Positions 1-10,765 are shown, counted from the first letter of the stretch. The stretch: 64,000 nucleotides of DNA from Neodontobutis hainanensis (GCA_024349245.1 JALDNG010001303.1:1-64000), one strand, 5' to 3'. Program-made: numbers and translations. The notes: generated from the sequence alone by a model not told the origin.

Positions 1-690
1 CATCCAAGTCTGCATTGATGTCTGCATTTAAGTCTGCATTTAAGTCTGCATTGACGTCTGCATTAAAGTCTGCATTAAAGTCTGCATTGAAGTCTGCATT
101 AAAGTCTGCATTGTAGTCTGCATCCGAGTCTGCCTCCAAGTCTGCATTGATGTCTGCATTTAAGTCTGCATTGAAGACTGCATTGACGTCTGCATTCAAG
201 TCTGCATTGAAGACTGCATTGACGTCTGCATTCAAGTCTGCATTTAAGTCTGCATTGAAGTCTGCATTGAAGTCTGCATTGACGTCTGCATTAAAGTGTG
301 CATCGAAGTCTGCATTGATGTCTGCATTTAAGTCTGCATTGATGTCTGCATTGAAGTCTGCATTGATGTCTGCATTGAAGTCTGCATTGACGTCTACATT
401 GAAGACTGCATTGACGTCTGTATTCAAGTCTGCATTGACGTCTGCATTGAAGTCTGCATTGACGTCTGCATTGAAGTCTGCATTGATGTCTGCATTTAAG
501 TCTGCATTGACGTCTGCATTGAAGACTGCATTGACGTCTGCATTGAAGACTGCATTGACGCCTGCATTCAAGTCTGCATTGAAGACTGCATTCAAGTCTG
601 CATTCAAGACTGCATTGAAGTCTGCATTCAAGAATGCATTCAAGACTGCATTGAAGTCTGCATTTAAGTCTGCATTGAAGCCTGCATTGC
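1..690 (-). repeat. 12-bp NADx minisatellite array, copy A, fourth block (partial)
   Basis: Tandem 12-bp units (GTCTGCATTGAA and variants) that read on the minus strand as Asn-Ala-Asp plus a hydrophobic residue. The block is almost identical to 985-1674 at an offset of 984 bp. It runs off the window edge. Confidence 0.9.
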
Positions 691-984
691 CATAACACCC
701 CTCACCTAAAACTTCCAATGGATTGTATTTTTCTTCTGGTGCCACAGTTTCCCTGGGAGGACTGTTAGAATCTGGTCGTAATCTCTCAGATGTTTTTAAA
801 AAGGGACCCATGAATATCTCTCCAGGAGATCCGCCCTCATTGTTATGATGACTTAGATGATTAACAGCAATAATTGGCTGGACCGGGATGATACCACAGC
901 CTGACCGTTCTCGAGGAGGTGGAGGAGGTGATGGAGGTGCTACAAAAACAGACCTCTTCTCATTGTAGTCTGCATCCGAGTCTG
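691..984 (-). repeat. Inter-array linker, copy A, third linker
   Basis: Non-repetitive coding spacer between arrays. In the coding direction it holds a proline run (APPPPPP), an RERSGCGIIP-like segment, NHLSHHND, GSPGEIFMGP, TSERLRPDSN and EEKYNPLEVLGEGCYG before the next array. The final motif resembles a kinase glycine-rich loop. Confidence 0.85.
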
Positions 985-1674
985 CATCCAAGTCTGCATT
1001 GATGTCTGCATTTAAGTCTGCATTTAAGTCTGCATTGACGTCTGCATTAAAGTCTGCATTAAAGTCTGCATTGAAGTCTGCATTAAAGTCTGCATTGTAG
1101 TCTGCATCCGAGTCTGCCTCCAAGTCTGCATTGATGTCTGCATTTAAGTCTGCATTGAAGACTGCATTGACGTCTGCATTCAAGTCTGCATTGAAGACTG
1201 CATTGACGTCTGCATTCAAGTCTGCATTTAAGTCTGCATTGAAGTCTGCATTGAAGTCTGCATTGACGTCTGCATTAAAGTGTGCATCGAAGTCTGCATT
1301 GATGTCTGCATTTAAGTCTGCATTGATGTCTGCATTGAAGTCTGCATTGATGTCTGCATTGAAGTCTGCATTGACGTCTACATTGAAGACTGCATTGACG
1401 TCTGTATTCAAGTCTGCATTGACGTCTGCATTGAAGTCTGCATTGACGTCTGCATTGAAGTCTGCATTGATGTCTGCATTTAAGTCTGCATTGACGTCTG
1501 CATTGAAGACTGCATTGACGTCTGCATTGAAGACTGCATTGACGTCTGCATTCAAGTCTGCATTGAAGACTGCATTCAAGTCTGCATTCAAGACTGCATT
1601 GAAGTCTGCATTCAAGAATGCATTCAAGACTGCATTGAAGTCTGCATTTAAGTCTGCATTGAAGCCTGCATTGC
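985..1674 (-). repeat. 12-bp NADx minisatellite array, copy A, third block
   Basis: Same 12-bp unit. It is nearly base-for-base the same as the block at 1-690; one visible change is GACGCCTGC at 559 against GACGTCTGC at 1543. Confidence 0.9.
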
Positions 1675-1945
1675 CATAACACCCCTCACCTAAAACTTCC
1701 AATGGATTGTATTTTTCTTCTGGTGCCACAGTTTCCCTGGGAGGACTGTTAGAATCTGGTCGTAATCTCTCAGATGTTTTTAAAAAGGGACCCATGAATA
1801 TCTCTCCAGGAGATCCGCCCTCATCGTTATGATGACTTAGATGATTAACAGCAATAATTGGCTGGACCGGGATGATACCATAGCCTGACCGTTCTCGAGG
1901 AGGTGGTGGAGGTGCTACAAAAACAGACCTCTTCTCATTGTAGTC
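1675..1945 (-). repeat. Inter-array linker, copy A, second linker
   Basis: Same linker as 691-984 but with a shorter proline-coding run and a few base changes. It ends in the same LGEGCYG glycine-loop-like motif. Confidence 0.85.
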
Positions 1946-2529
1946 TGCATCCGAGTCTGCATTGAATCCTGCATTGAGGCCTGCATTGAAGTCTGCTTTG
2001 AAGCCTGCATTGAAGTCTGCACTGAAGCCTGCATTGAAGCCTGCATCGGCGTCTGCATTTAAGTCTGCATTGATATCTGCATTTAAGTCTGCATTGACGT
2101 CTAGATTGAAGACTGCATTGACGTCTGCATTCAAGTCTGCATTGACGTCTACATTGAAGACTGCATTGACGTCTGCATTCAAGTCTGCATTGACATCTGC
2201 ATTGAAGTCTGCATTGATGTCTGCATTTAAGTCTGCATTGACGTCTACATTGAAGACTGCATTGACGTCTGCATTCAAGTCTGCATTGACATCTGCATTG
2301 AAGTCTGCATTGATGTCTGCATTTAAGTCTGCATTGACGTCTGCATTGACGTCTGCATTGACGTCTGCATTCAAGTCTGCATTGAAGACTGCATTGACGT
2401 CTGCATTCAAGTCTGCATTGAAGACTGCATTCAAGTCTGCATTCAAGACTGCATTGAAGTCTGCATTCAAGAATGCATTCAAGACTGCATCGAAGTCTGC
2501 ATTTAAGTCTGCATTGAAGCCTGCATTGC
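1946..2529 (-). repeat. 12-bp NADx minisatellite array, copy A, second block
   Basis: The part nearest the kinase uses NAGF-type units (GCCTGCATTGAA); the rest is NADL/NADV/NADF. Homologous to 24356-24917 but about 20-25 bp longer, so unit number differs between the copies. Confidence 0.9.
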
Positions 2530-2800
2530 CATAACACCCCTCACCTAAAACTTCCAATGGATTATATTTTTCTTCTGGTGCCACAGTTTCCCTGGGAGGA
2601 CTGTTAGAATCTGGTCGTAATCTCTCAGATGTTTTTAAAAAGGGACCCATGAATATCTCTCCAGGAGATCCGCCCTCATCGTTATGATGACTTAGATGAT
2701 TAACAGCAATAATTGGCTGGACCGGGATGATACCACAGCCTGACCGTTCGAGGAGGTGGTGGAGGTGCTACAAAAACAGACCTCTTCTCATTGTAGTCTG
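2530..2800 (-). repeat. Inter-array linker, copy A, first linker
   Basis: The linker closest to the kinase domain, with the same conserved modules. Compared with copy B (GTTCTCGAGGAGG) it lacks a CTC at 2747-2750 (GTTCGAGGAGG). Confidence 0.85.
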
Positions 2801-2975
2801 CATCCGAGTCTTCATTGAATCCTGCATTGTAGCCTGCATTTAGGCCTGCATTGAAGTCTGCTTTGAAGCCTGCTTTGAAGCCTGTATTGAAGCCTGCATT
2901 GAAGTCTGCACTGAAGCCTGCATTGAAGCCTGCATCGGCGTCTCCATTCAAGTCTGCATTCAAGTCTTGATCCGA
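2801..2975 (-). repeat. Degenerate NAGF/NADF block directly after the kinase domain, copy A
   Basis: About 14 diverged 12-bp units reading NAGF, SADF, KAGF and similar. The units nearest the kinase are the most diverged, as expected if the array grew outward from this point. A charged RREDTSDQD junction follows the kinase. Confidence 0.8.
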
Positions 2976-4157
2976 GGTGTCTTCACGTCTTCTTGCGGTG
3001 GTGGCACCGGTCATTAACCTCTGAGCCTCCAGTTTGTAAGGAGAGTCATCAGGCAGATGAGCCATTGTGATAAATGGGTGCTCGAGGGCTTCTGTTGGAG
3101 TGATCCTTTGTGCTGGGTTTAGATGGAGCATTTTCTTTAGCAAATCACCAAATGCAGCCCTGTCATCAGACTCAGAAACTGTCTCCTCCGAGTGGAATCT
3201 TTGGATTACAATCCCAATATCTGAGGCCAAATACAAACAACCCTCTGACACGTTGGGCCTGATTCCTGTACTCTGCTTATATTCATGGACGGTTTTGAGA
3301 CGCCATTTTGACCCTGTCCACGTAAAATAGTTGCTTGTGTACAAACCACTTTCTAGGAGCTCTTGCTCTGGAGTCCCCATGAGGCTAACAATATTTCTAA
3401 ATATAGCAAAGGGGTTATCTCCATCAAAAAGGTGGCAGCCAATATACGCCGGTCCAAGGAAGCAGCCCAGACTCCACATATCCACTGCCTCAGACAGTGG
3501 GAGCCCCAAAAAGACCTCCGGTGACCGAAATGCAGGAGGCTGGATTACTGTCCCCACCTGTGCATTTATGTAGTGCATGGCCAAGCCAAAATCAATTAAT
3601 TTGACCCTAAATGGTTGGCTTTTGTGGTCCACTAGCATTATGTTATCTGCCTTGATATCGGTGTGCATGACACCTATGCTTTTAAGATCTTTTAATGCAA
3701 CTAGGAGTTGCTGGGCCATGGGTCGTATTTCGCTGGCGTTAACAGCTTTTCTTCTCTCATTAGATTGGCCACACTGCGGTCAAGCATCTCAAATGCCATG
3801 CACCTACATTCGTTCAATTCAAATTCGTTAATGAACCGGACAATGTTGGATGTGTCCGGATCCAACTGACTGATCAAATGGAGCATTTTAAGCTCTTTAT
3901 CAACACCATCGTCATCATCGTACTTAAGAATCTTAACAGCCATCATTTCTCCTGTTTTTGTGTTAAGGCATTTCATAACTTTGCCAAAACATCCCTCACC
4001 TAAACGTTCCATTATCTGATAGGTTCCTCTCTCCATATTTTTGTTTTTAGAAGTTGTCCACATCTTTGTAGAACACAGTTTGAGTTTTCACGAGCTGAAG
4101 TATCCTGCCTATCTGGTGGGCTCTCAAGCTATGTTTGGGTGTGTCGAGTTAAGGTTG

Positions 4158-4235
4158 GCCTTATAAACTCTGTTTCTGCAAGCCCGTGACGTCACATGGC
4201 AACGGGCGCGTTCTGTGAGCGGTGACGTCACTAAG
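4158..4235 (-). promoter_or_regulatory. Putative promoter of kinase copy A: two CRE palindromes and a TATA-like box
   Basis: Two perfect TGACGTCA sites lie at 4223-4230 and 4187-4194. In the gene direction a TATA-like GTTTATAAG follows (complement of 4161-4168), then about 95 bp to the start codon at 4063. TGACGTCA is the consensus site for CREB/ATF factors. The order CRE, CRE, TATA, ATG is what a compact promoter would show; activity is inferred. Confidence 0.5.
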
Positions 4236-6079
4236 TTCTATTTTGAAGCCGCCATTATGAATTTTTAACACGTGTTTATTTTCGAATTAAATAGTTATAT
4301 TTATTGAATCTGTTAAATAGTAATGATGGAAAAATGGATGTCTTAACTATGTGTACTATTTTAACATGTGCCTTTACGTTTGAGCAGAGCTGTTGTGAGG
4401 GCTCATGGGGGCCTCTGCTGGTCAAATAAAATATCTCCCTCTGTTAGCTTTTGTTTTCTCCGGCGTCATTTTCATGTGACACACACATGTTGGGGACGTT
4501 TGAGAAAGTGCGACAGCTCAAGTGCGTTGATTTCTTGCAAAAGTTTATTGATTGTTGTTGTTGTCCAAGTAAGTTGTTCTTCTGGACAAAAAATAAATCC
4601 GCTTTGTCTCTGATTACAGACACAGCTCATTCATCTGGTGATAAGAGTGAATATGAGTTAAATGGAGTGTCAGAGGGAATAGAGCTGCTTCACTCTGAGG
4701 TGGACATGGATTTATGTGAAGGACACACCTGACAGAGAAGATACTCTTTAATCTGTAAGTTCACGAGTTATATTTAATATTTATATTGAATAATCTTTGT
4801 TTGCTTTTTGAAAAGCTCAGTTATGTTTGTGTGTCCTCTTAAATTGGACACAGGCCTATGGCGTGTTGTAAATCTTAGGGTTGTTATTGATGTCCACAGT
4901 TCAGACTAATATCCACATCAGAAGTCAGTCCATGGGCTATTCTTTGGGTAATTCAAAGATTGGGTATAATCTTGTACTGCCTCAGCTACATCTTTTTAGG
5001 AAGAGCAGACCAAAACCACCAGATCCTATTAAAGTGTCCAGTTACAATAAAGGTTCTGAAACAATAAATGGAATGGAGATGGGACATAAATGTATTAATA
5101 CTGCTGCAGTGAAGAGGTCACAGAGGAGCTTTATTTTGGCAAGTCTAGGCAATTAATTTATACAGCACAATTCATACACTGAGTAACTCAAAGTGCTTTA
5201 CAGGATTAAAAGACAATTTACAAGTTTTAGATTAAAAAACATTTTCATTGTTTCATACAACACTACACACACCATTAACACTCAAACCAAACACACACCC
5301 ACACTACTGATTACTGATAAACACACTACATTATTATCTAAAATTACTATTAGTTAAATTTGTCTTAAAATAAAAGCACAATATCTTAGTATATTCGTTT
5401 GTGTGGCGTCCTGGTTTGTCTTGGCCTTGAGCCGGGTTAAGACAAATTGGGGGCTCGTGCCGTTTAGTTTTGTTGTTGTGTAGTTTGTGGCCTTTGTATT
5501 AGTTTTCGTATCTTGGACGTCTTTGTTGTCTTTGTTTGATATAGCCGGCTTTGTTTACTAAACCAGTGCGTGGTACATGCTATATTTATGCCCAGGTGTT
5601 TAGTATTTCTCGTAATTGTAGACTAAATTTGTGCACTTTTGGTTGGGACTCGTGCGTCCTCTGTGCGTAATGTTTGGAGAGCGTACAGCATGCTGCGACT
5701 CCTTTGTTCTCAGTTTACTGTGGCGGTAAACTTTTGTTTGAGGCTTAAATGTTTTTGGTGCGTGTTTTTGTTTGTGTAGAACATGTTTAAAAGCACGTTG
5801 TATTGGCAAAGTTGAGAGAGACTATGTGCGTAAACATCTTAAGGTGTGGAGTGATTCCTTGTAGGCTTAAGCGGCGTTCCCCTTTGGGTCCGTCGGTCTG
5901 GGGTAGTGTTGCGATGAAAGTGGTTAAGGCTTTGCTTGGAAGCAAATCAGTGGTGGTTAGAGGATTGCTAGCGTGCTAGTCGCCTCTCCAACCCATCGGG
6001 TGTAGTGCGTAAAACCCGCCATATTTGGCCGCATGAAGACTAGGGGAGCTTAGGTAGCTGGATTTGCGTTAGTCTGGTG
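4236..6079. other. Conserved non-coding block upstream of kinase copy A
   Basis: No gene supported. Nearly identical to 26641-28315, except that copy B has about 48 extra bases after 26770 and lacks about 245 bases present here at 5213-5458. About 5145-5210 on the minus strand resembles the 3' tail of an L2-type LINE (complement reads AAAGCACTTTGAGTTACTC). At 5448 a TGGGGGCTCG string resembles a retroelement primer-binding site but is not supported by flanking LTRs. Confidence 0.5.
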
Positions 6080-6905
6080 CAGGGGTTGGCAACCTTTACC
6101 ACTCGAAGAGCCATTTGGACCCATTTCTCACAGTAAAAAAACACTGGGAGTCACAAAACCCTTTTGAGATTTAAAATGAAATAACGCTGCATATTACACT
6201 AAACATTTTTGCCTTCATGCTATATATAAATAAACTATAATGTGTTGCATTTATGAAATCCATGAACGACTGCAAAGAAAACAAAACTAATTTTCTGCAT
6301 GCAACAAAAACATTTTGAACTCCGAAAAAAATATGTTGGGTTCGCTTTTAAGTAAAGTACTCGATGTCTATTTGAGCCGAACTTAAATTATCCACCAGGA
6401 GCAAACCAAAAACGGCATCCTCTCTCTGTGTGTTTCATCCTTTTACTGGCGCGTGCAGTCAGCTCAATAATAAAATGACTATTTCATTGAACAATGAAAA
6501 AATATGAATATATGCAAAATAATAGGCAATTAAAATATTTATCATACTTGGTTAATGTGATTACTGCTCCTGAACCTGGGCGCACAGCGTCTGCACATCA
6601 GAGCTGTCTGCCATCACCTTCATCTTTTCACAGGATCGTAAGCTGTCATCTGTGAGGCGCGCGCGATGTTTGCTTTTAATAAAGTTGACGTTAAAAACAC
6701 CTGCATTTCTCCAGCATACTTCTTAGAATTCTCCATCATTGGCCTGCCTGGGATTCAAAAGTTCAAGAAATCGTGCATTGGCATTTGTGACGCATAGTAA
6801 CATCAAACTAAAATAAAATACAATAATTAAATACTCATTCATTATTTTTAAAAGCCACAGGAGCCGCATCAGAGGGATGAAAGAGTCATGAGTTGCCGAC
6901 CCTGG
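6080..6905. mobile_element. hAT-type non-autonomous element, copy A
   Basis: Imperfect terminal inverted repeats: CAGGGGTTGGCAACC on the left, and a right end reading GAGTTGCCGACCCTG (complement CAGGGTCGGCAACTC). Flanks GTCTGGTG and GTCGAGCG are a decayed candidate for an 8-bp target duplication. No transposase frame inside. The family is inferred from the termini. Confidence 0.6.
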
Positions 6906-6973
6906 TCGAGCGGAGAGCTCCATCACCGAGGCTTTGGCCTCAAGTGCGCACGGAAGTTTTGGGGCGCTGTTTG

Positions 6974-8183
6974 CAGAGGTTTAAAGTACTTAAGTAAATG
7001 TACTGCTTACTGTACTTAAGTATTTTTTGCTACTTTGTAGGCTACTTGTGAGTACAGTGTGATACTGAGTATCAAAAATATAAGCAACTTTACTCTCTAC
7101 TTAACTACATTTTTGATTGAATACTTGTACTCTTTACTCCACTACCTTTGAACTGACACTTACCGTTACTCGCTACATTTTGTTTGTGCACGTCAAGACA
7201 ACTTTGTGGCCGTGGCTTTTTTCTTGGACGTAAGAGGCGATATCGCCATCTGCAGGCTATTGAAGGTACTGGATGCTTTTTGCCTACATGTGTTACTCCG
7301 TAGTGAATGTGAATTAGCAGCCTGCCGGACGCCAAGTGTTTCACAGACATTAGTGATGGCTGCAGCCACTGATGCCGTGAGCGTGCTGAGCGAGCAGGTA
7401 CAGTACAGTTGTCACAGTACGCACACAGTTGTCTTTGAAAGATGGATAAAGCAAAAAAGCTGTCAGGGGCAACAAATAGAAAAAGAAAGAGGGAAAAAAG
7501 GAGATGGCATATCAATGAATGTGACAGCAACCAGGTTAAACAAGTGGATGGTGAAAGGCAACAGGTAGGGTTTAAAGTGTGGCGTCTGTGCTTGGAGACT
7601 TGCAAAATTCATGTTAACAGACTAGCTAGAGTTTGCTAACACTCGGAATGTAGAAGCCAAATGGGGTTTAAATTAAGGCTAGCTTATAATGCAAAACTGA
7701 GGTTACTGAGCTGAAAGCTGGAAAATAAAAAGCAGCATGCCATGTACAATAAATATTAATAATTTGGAAAACAACTAATGCAATATCTCTGGTTTAAACA
7801 TGGAATCATGTATAGATTTGTTCCAAACTTGGAGGCTTACTGTTAACAGACTGGTTAGTGTTCGCTAACTTTATTAATTAAGTTAATGTTGCTGAAAGCT
7901 ACATTACACACAGATACATAGATTTTGGTTAAACATTATGGTACTCATCCTATGCATGACATATCTCAATTTTATTAAGGTAAAATACTGGTAGATATAA
8001 GGTACCATTACTAGAAGCTGGAAAACATAACTTATGCAATAAGCCTGGTTTACCATGGAATCATTAATAGATTTTGTTTAAGCACTAGCTGCTGATGTTA
8101 GCTGTGCTGTCATAGAGGCTATAGCTACATCTGTTGGGTCTAATTACAGCTCTCATCTCTTTCTCTCTCTATTAAGGTCTGTG

Positions 8184-8230
<47 letters not shown>
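6974..8230 (+). mobile_element. Decayed hAT transposon 5' end with transposase start, copy A
   Basis: Begins with CAGAGGTTTAAAGTACTTAAGTA, a common hAT terminal sequence in fish. A start at 7442 reads MDKAKKLSGATNRKRKREK, resembling the N-terminus of ZMYM1-like hAT transposases (KKxSGAxNRKRRKEK). The frame soon ends, and no BED finger or catalytic core follows. Mostly non-coding, closed by a TA microsatellite. Confidence 0.5.
8189..8226. repeat. (TA)n microsatellite
   Basis: About 19 TA units. The matching point in copy B (35236) has only GCTATACAGAC. Confidence 0.95.
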
Positions 8231-8639
8231 CATAAGGAGTGTGACGTCACCCATAGCGTTACGAACCTCGAAAATTAAGACATTTCAATTGCCATCTTTA
8301 GCCGTTATGGGGGCCGCCATGTTGGTTTTATGGAGCCAGAAGTCCTAATTTGGGCAAATGAGCTAGGTTTGAGTGTGCGTTGGCATGGTAACCAGCGAGC
8401 CAATCAGAACCGTGCTTGTTGAAAGTTGAAAGTCCTGCAGATAGCGGCAAAGCCATTGACGGTAGAAGGCGCTGACGTAAGAGGACGGCGACGTGATGAC
8501 GGAGAGAGCAGTCGCACTGTGAATAGCTCAGAGTAGCAAAGCCTTTCAAAGCCTTGAAAATTAACGAAATGAACTTATAACTCAACAGAAAACCCTGTTT
8601 TATCAGATATACAAGCGTGGGGAACTTCTCATAACAACT

Positions 8640-9454
8640 CAGTAACGTGTAAGTAACCCTGAGCACCTCTTGGAGAACGATATTGCGGACCATAACGTGA
8701 CTAGCACAAAAGCTAATGCTAAATTGAAGCCTCTCCAAGAACATGAATACGTGTTCCAGAAGATATGGAAACTAACACCAGAGGAACTAAAAACACTTTT
8801 ACATCCCCTTCCAAAACACCAGCACCACAAAAAGTCTAAACCAAACGATGGCGTGGTAGTGGGAGGCCATGCTAAAGACGCCTCTAACGCTGCGGTCCTG
8901 GCTGCTATTAGCACTCTTCAAAACATGATGCAAGACTTCAAAGCGGAGCTAAAACAGAACACGCTAACCATAGCCAACATCGCGAAGCGTAGAATTTAAC
9001 TCGAAAATCAAAGAATGTAAAGAGTGATGCCAAAAACTGCACATCGAGGTGAAACAACTCAAAGAGGAGAACACAGAACTGGAGAAAAGAGCTGCTGAGT
9101 TGGAGCGTTATAAATGAAGATGGAACCTGCGAATAAATGGCTTACAGGAGGAAAGACGAAAATACAAGACAAATCATTTCTGATATCATTGGAAAGATTT
9201 TGCCACACTGGAGGGAGAAGATGGATTTCATCCTGGATTCGGTACACCGACTGGGGCCGAGTAACACCAACCGCCGCGTCAGATCATCATGCAGTTCACA
9301 GGACGCCACTTCAGAGACGAACTCTGGCGCATCACCAAACTTCACCCCGTTTGCAAGGAGCTCAACATTTGCTTCAGAAGACCTTACTAAAGAAGACAGA
9401 GAAGCACGAAGAGCTGTGTGGCGAAAGTTGAACAAGCAAAGAAGGCAGGTCTAA
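8640..9454 (+). pseudogene. L1 ORF1 remnant, copy A
   Basis: L1 ORF1 proteins are RNA-binding chaperones that coat the element's RNA. The N-terminal part (Met 8670 to 8999) ends in a helical stretch; a coiled-coil-like LKEENTELEKRAAELERY lies at about 9058-9110. The C-terminal RNA-binding part reads RIIMQF-like GRHFRDELWR, LCRELN-like and EDREARRAVWRKLNKQRR at 9290-9450. It is split over three frames. A TGA after KIKECKE (about 9025) is shared with copy B, so it predates the duplication. Confidence 0.7.
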
Positions 9455-9672
9455 AAACAGTGTTCTGGGGTCCCCATGCTTTTATTAATGGGCAACGTGT
9501 CTCACCATAGAGACAACTATCCAGGGTTTTGAATCCGAAAACAAGTGAGTTTGAATGAAAAAGTAAGGGTTTTGCTACTATTGTATATTCTTGATAGGAA
9601 ACTTCTACTGTTGCTTTAAGTTCAGTAATCCATTGATGTGGTTTATCTATTCATTTGTTTTTGTTCTATGTT

Positions 9673-10390
9673 CAGCTTAAAGAGTAACATCTCTCTAATT
9701 TCTGTTAATGCAAGGGGTTTAAGAGATATAACAAAGAGAAAAAGTATTTTCTTATTTTGTAAAGGGAAAAAGTCAATTTTTTTTTTTGCAGGAAACACAT
9801 TCCAAGGTAGATGATGTTATATTTTGGTCTAAACAATGGGGAGATGGAGCTTACTTTAGTCATGGTACTTCAAGGCCAGCAGGTGTCGCCATCCTCCTAA
9901 ATAATTTCAAAGGTCATATTGTGTCCCATATGCCAGATGAGTTTGGTCACTGGATGATTTTAATCATAAACATTGATGGTCTGAAATTCATTTTAGTCAA
10001 CATTTATGGCTATAACATTAGCAGAGAAAACCGAATCCTACTTGAACAAATTGGTTTACATTTAGACAATCTCAAATTAACACACTCAACTGATAACGCG
10101 TCATAATTGGAGGTGATCTAAACCTAGTTCATGATGAATTTTTGATAAATATCCTTGCAGATACTCTGCAAGTCACCCAAACACCATATTCACAACCTTT
10201 TGCAAAAACATAATTTGGTTGATATTTGGAGATACTTAAATCCAGAAATATCTAAATACTCCTGGTTTAGCTCAAGCTACAATTATAAATCCAGAATTGA
10301 TCATTGGTTAATTGCAAATCATTTACTACTTTATGATATTAGTTCTGATATTTCTGCTGCACCCCTAATGGATCATAGTGTTATTTAACT
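9673..10390 (+). pseudogene. L1 ORF2 endonuclease region, copy A
   Basis: APE-type endonuclease, which nicks target DNA to prime reverse transcription. Visible parts are ISLISVNARGLRD at the start, QETHSKVDD (catalytic Glu), GVAILLN, GGDLNLV (Asp/Asn motif, broken frame at about 10098), SRIDHWLI and the final DHS at 10369-10377. The break at 10098 is an extra CG (ACGCGT); copy B has ACGT and stays open. A missing T near 10140 is a second break. Confidence 0.8.
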
Positions 10391-10765
10391 ACAGGTCAAA
10401 CCAAAAGACAACAATGTTCACTCACACACATATTGGAAGTTCAATTCCAGTCTGCTAAAAATAATGAATACTGCCAAAAATCTAATTATTAATTAAAGAA
10501 AATATCAATTCCAAGGAGCTTACAACTGCTATCAAAAGTGGGAATTCCTAAAATATAAAATACGCCAATTTACCATTTCATTCAGTAAAATAATTAAAAG
10601 AGCGAGTGAAAAACAAGAAGTAAACATTATTAATCAGTTAAATATGTACTGCAATGCGCCAAACCCAACTGAAGACGATAGACAAAAGATATTAAACCTC
10701 CAACCTAAACTAGATGAAATTTACAGTCGTAAAGCCCAAGGGGCTTTTATTAGATCCAGAGCTAA

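Larger units (their letters stand above)
1..4063 (-). pseudogene. HIPK-like protein kinase with tetrapeptide-repeat tail, copy A (frameshifted; runs off the left edge)
   Basis: Serine/threonine-type kinase of the DYRK/HIPK group. HIPKs are mostly nuclear kinases acting on transcription regulators; that role here is inferred from the family. The start at 4063 gives MWTTSKNKNMERG and then the glycine-rich loop LGEGCFGKV. The frame then carries MAVK (ATP-binding Lys), HTDIKADNIM (catalytic loop with Asp), LIDFGLA (Mg-binding Asp), FRSPE and DMWSLGC. The HIPK-typical stretch HTDIKADNIMLVD points to this family. A one-base difference near 3735 (CTGGCG here, CTGAGCG in copy B) breaks the frame between the N-lobe and the rest. 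Past the kinase (about 2990) the tail is NADx arrays and linkers and is still open at base 1. No intron is visible. It is either a pseudogene or a gene with an assembly error. Confidence 0.8.

Noticed and set aside
147..695. Plus-strand 182-codon Ser-Ala-Leu-Lys repeat frames (also 1131, 1962, 22536, 23519, 24374)
   Set aside because: Antisense reading of the minisatellite; open only because the unit is stop-free. The minus frame is joined to a real kinase domain.
1..2530. CRISPR-like array of short repeats
   Set aside because: The repeats are contiguous 12-bp units without spacers, and the sequence is eukaryotic; it is a coding minisatellite.
3067..3831. Plus-strand frames opposite the kinase domain (and 25469-26272)
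   Set aside because: Shadows of the kinase coding strand with no domain of their own.
4368..5156. Short conserved frames upstream of kinase copy A (and 26822-27610)
   Set aside because: Shared between copies by recent duplication, with no start context, domain or codon bias that would support a gene.
8241..8248. Third CRE promoter (TGACGTCA) near the L1
   Set aside because: The site is altered in copy B (GGACGTCA), and no gene start lies close by.
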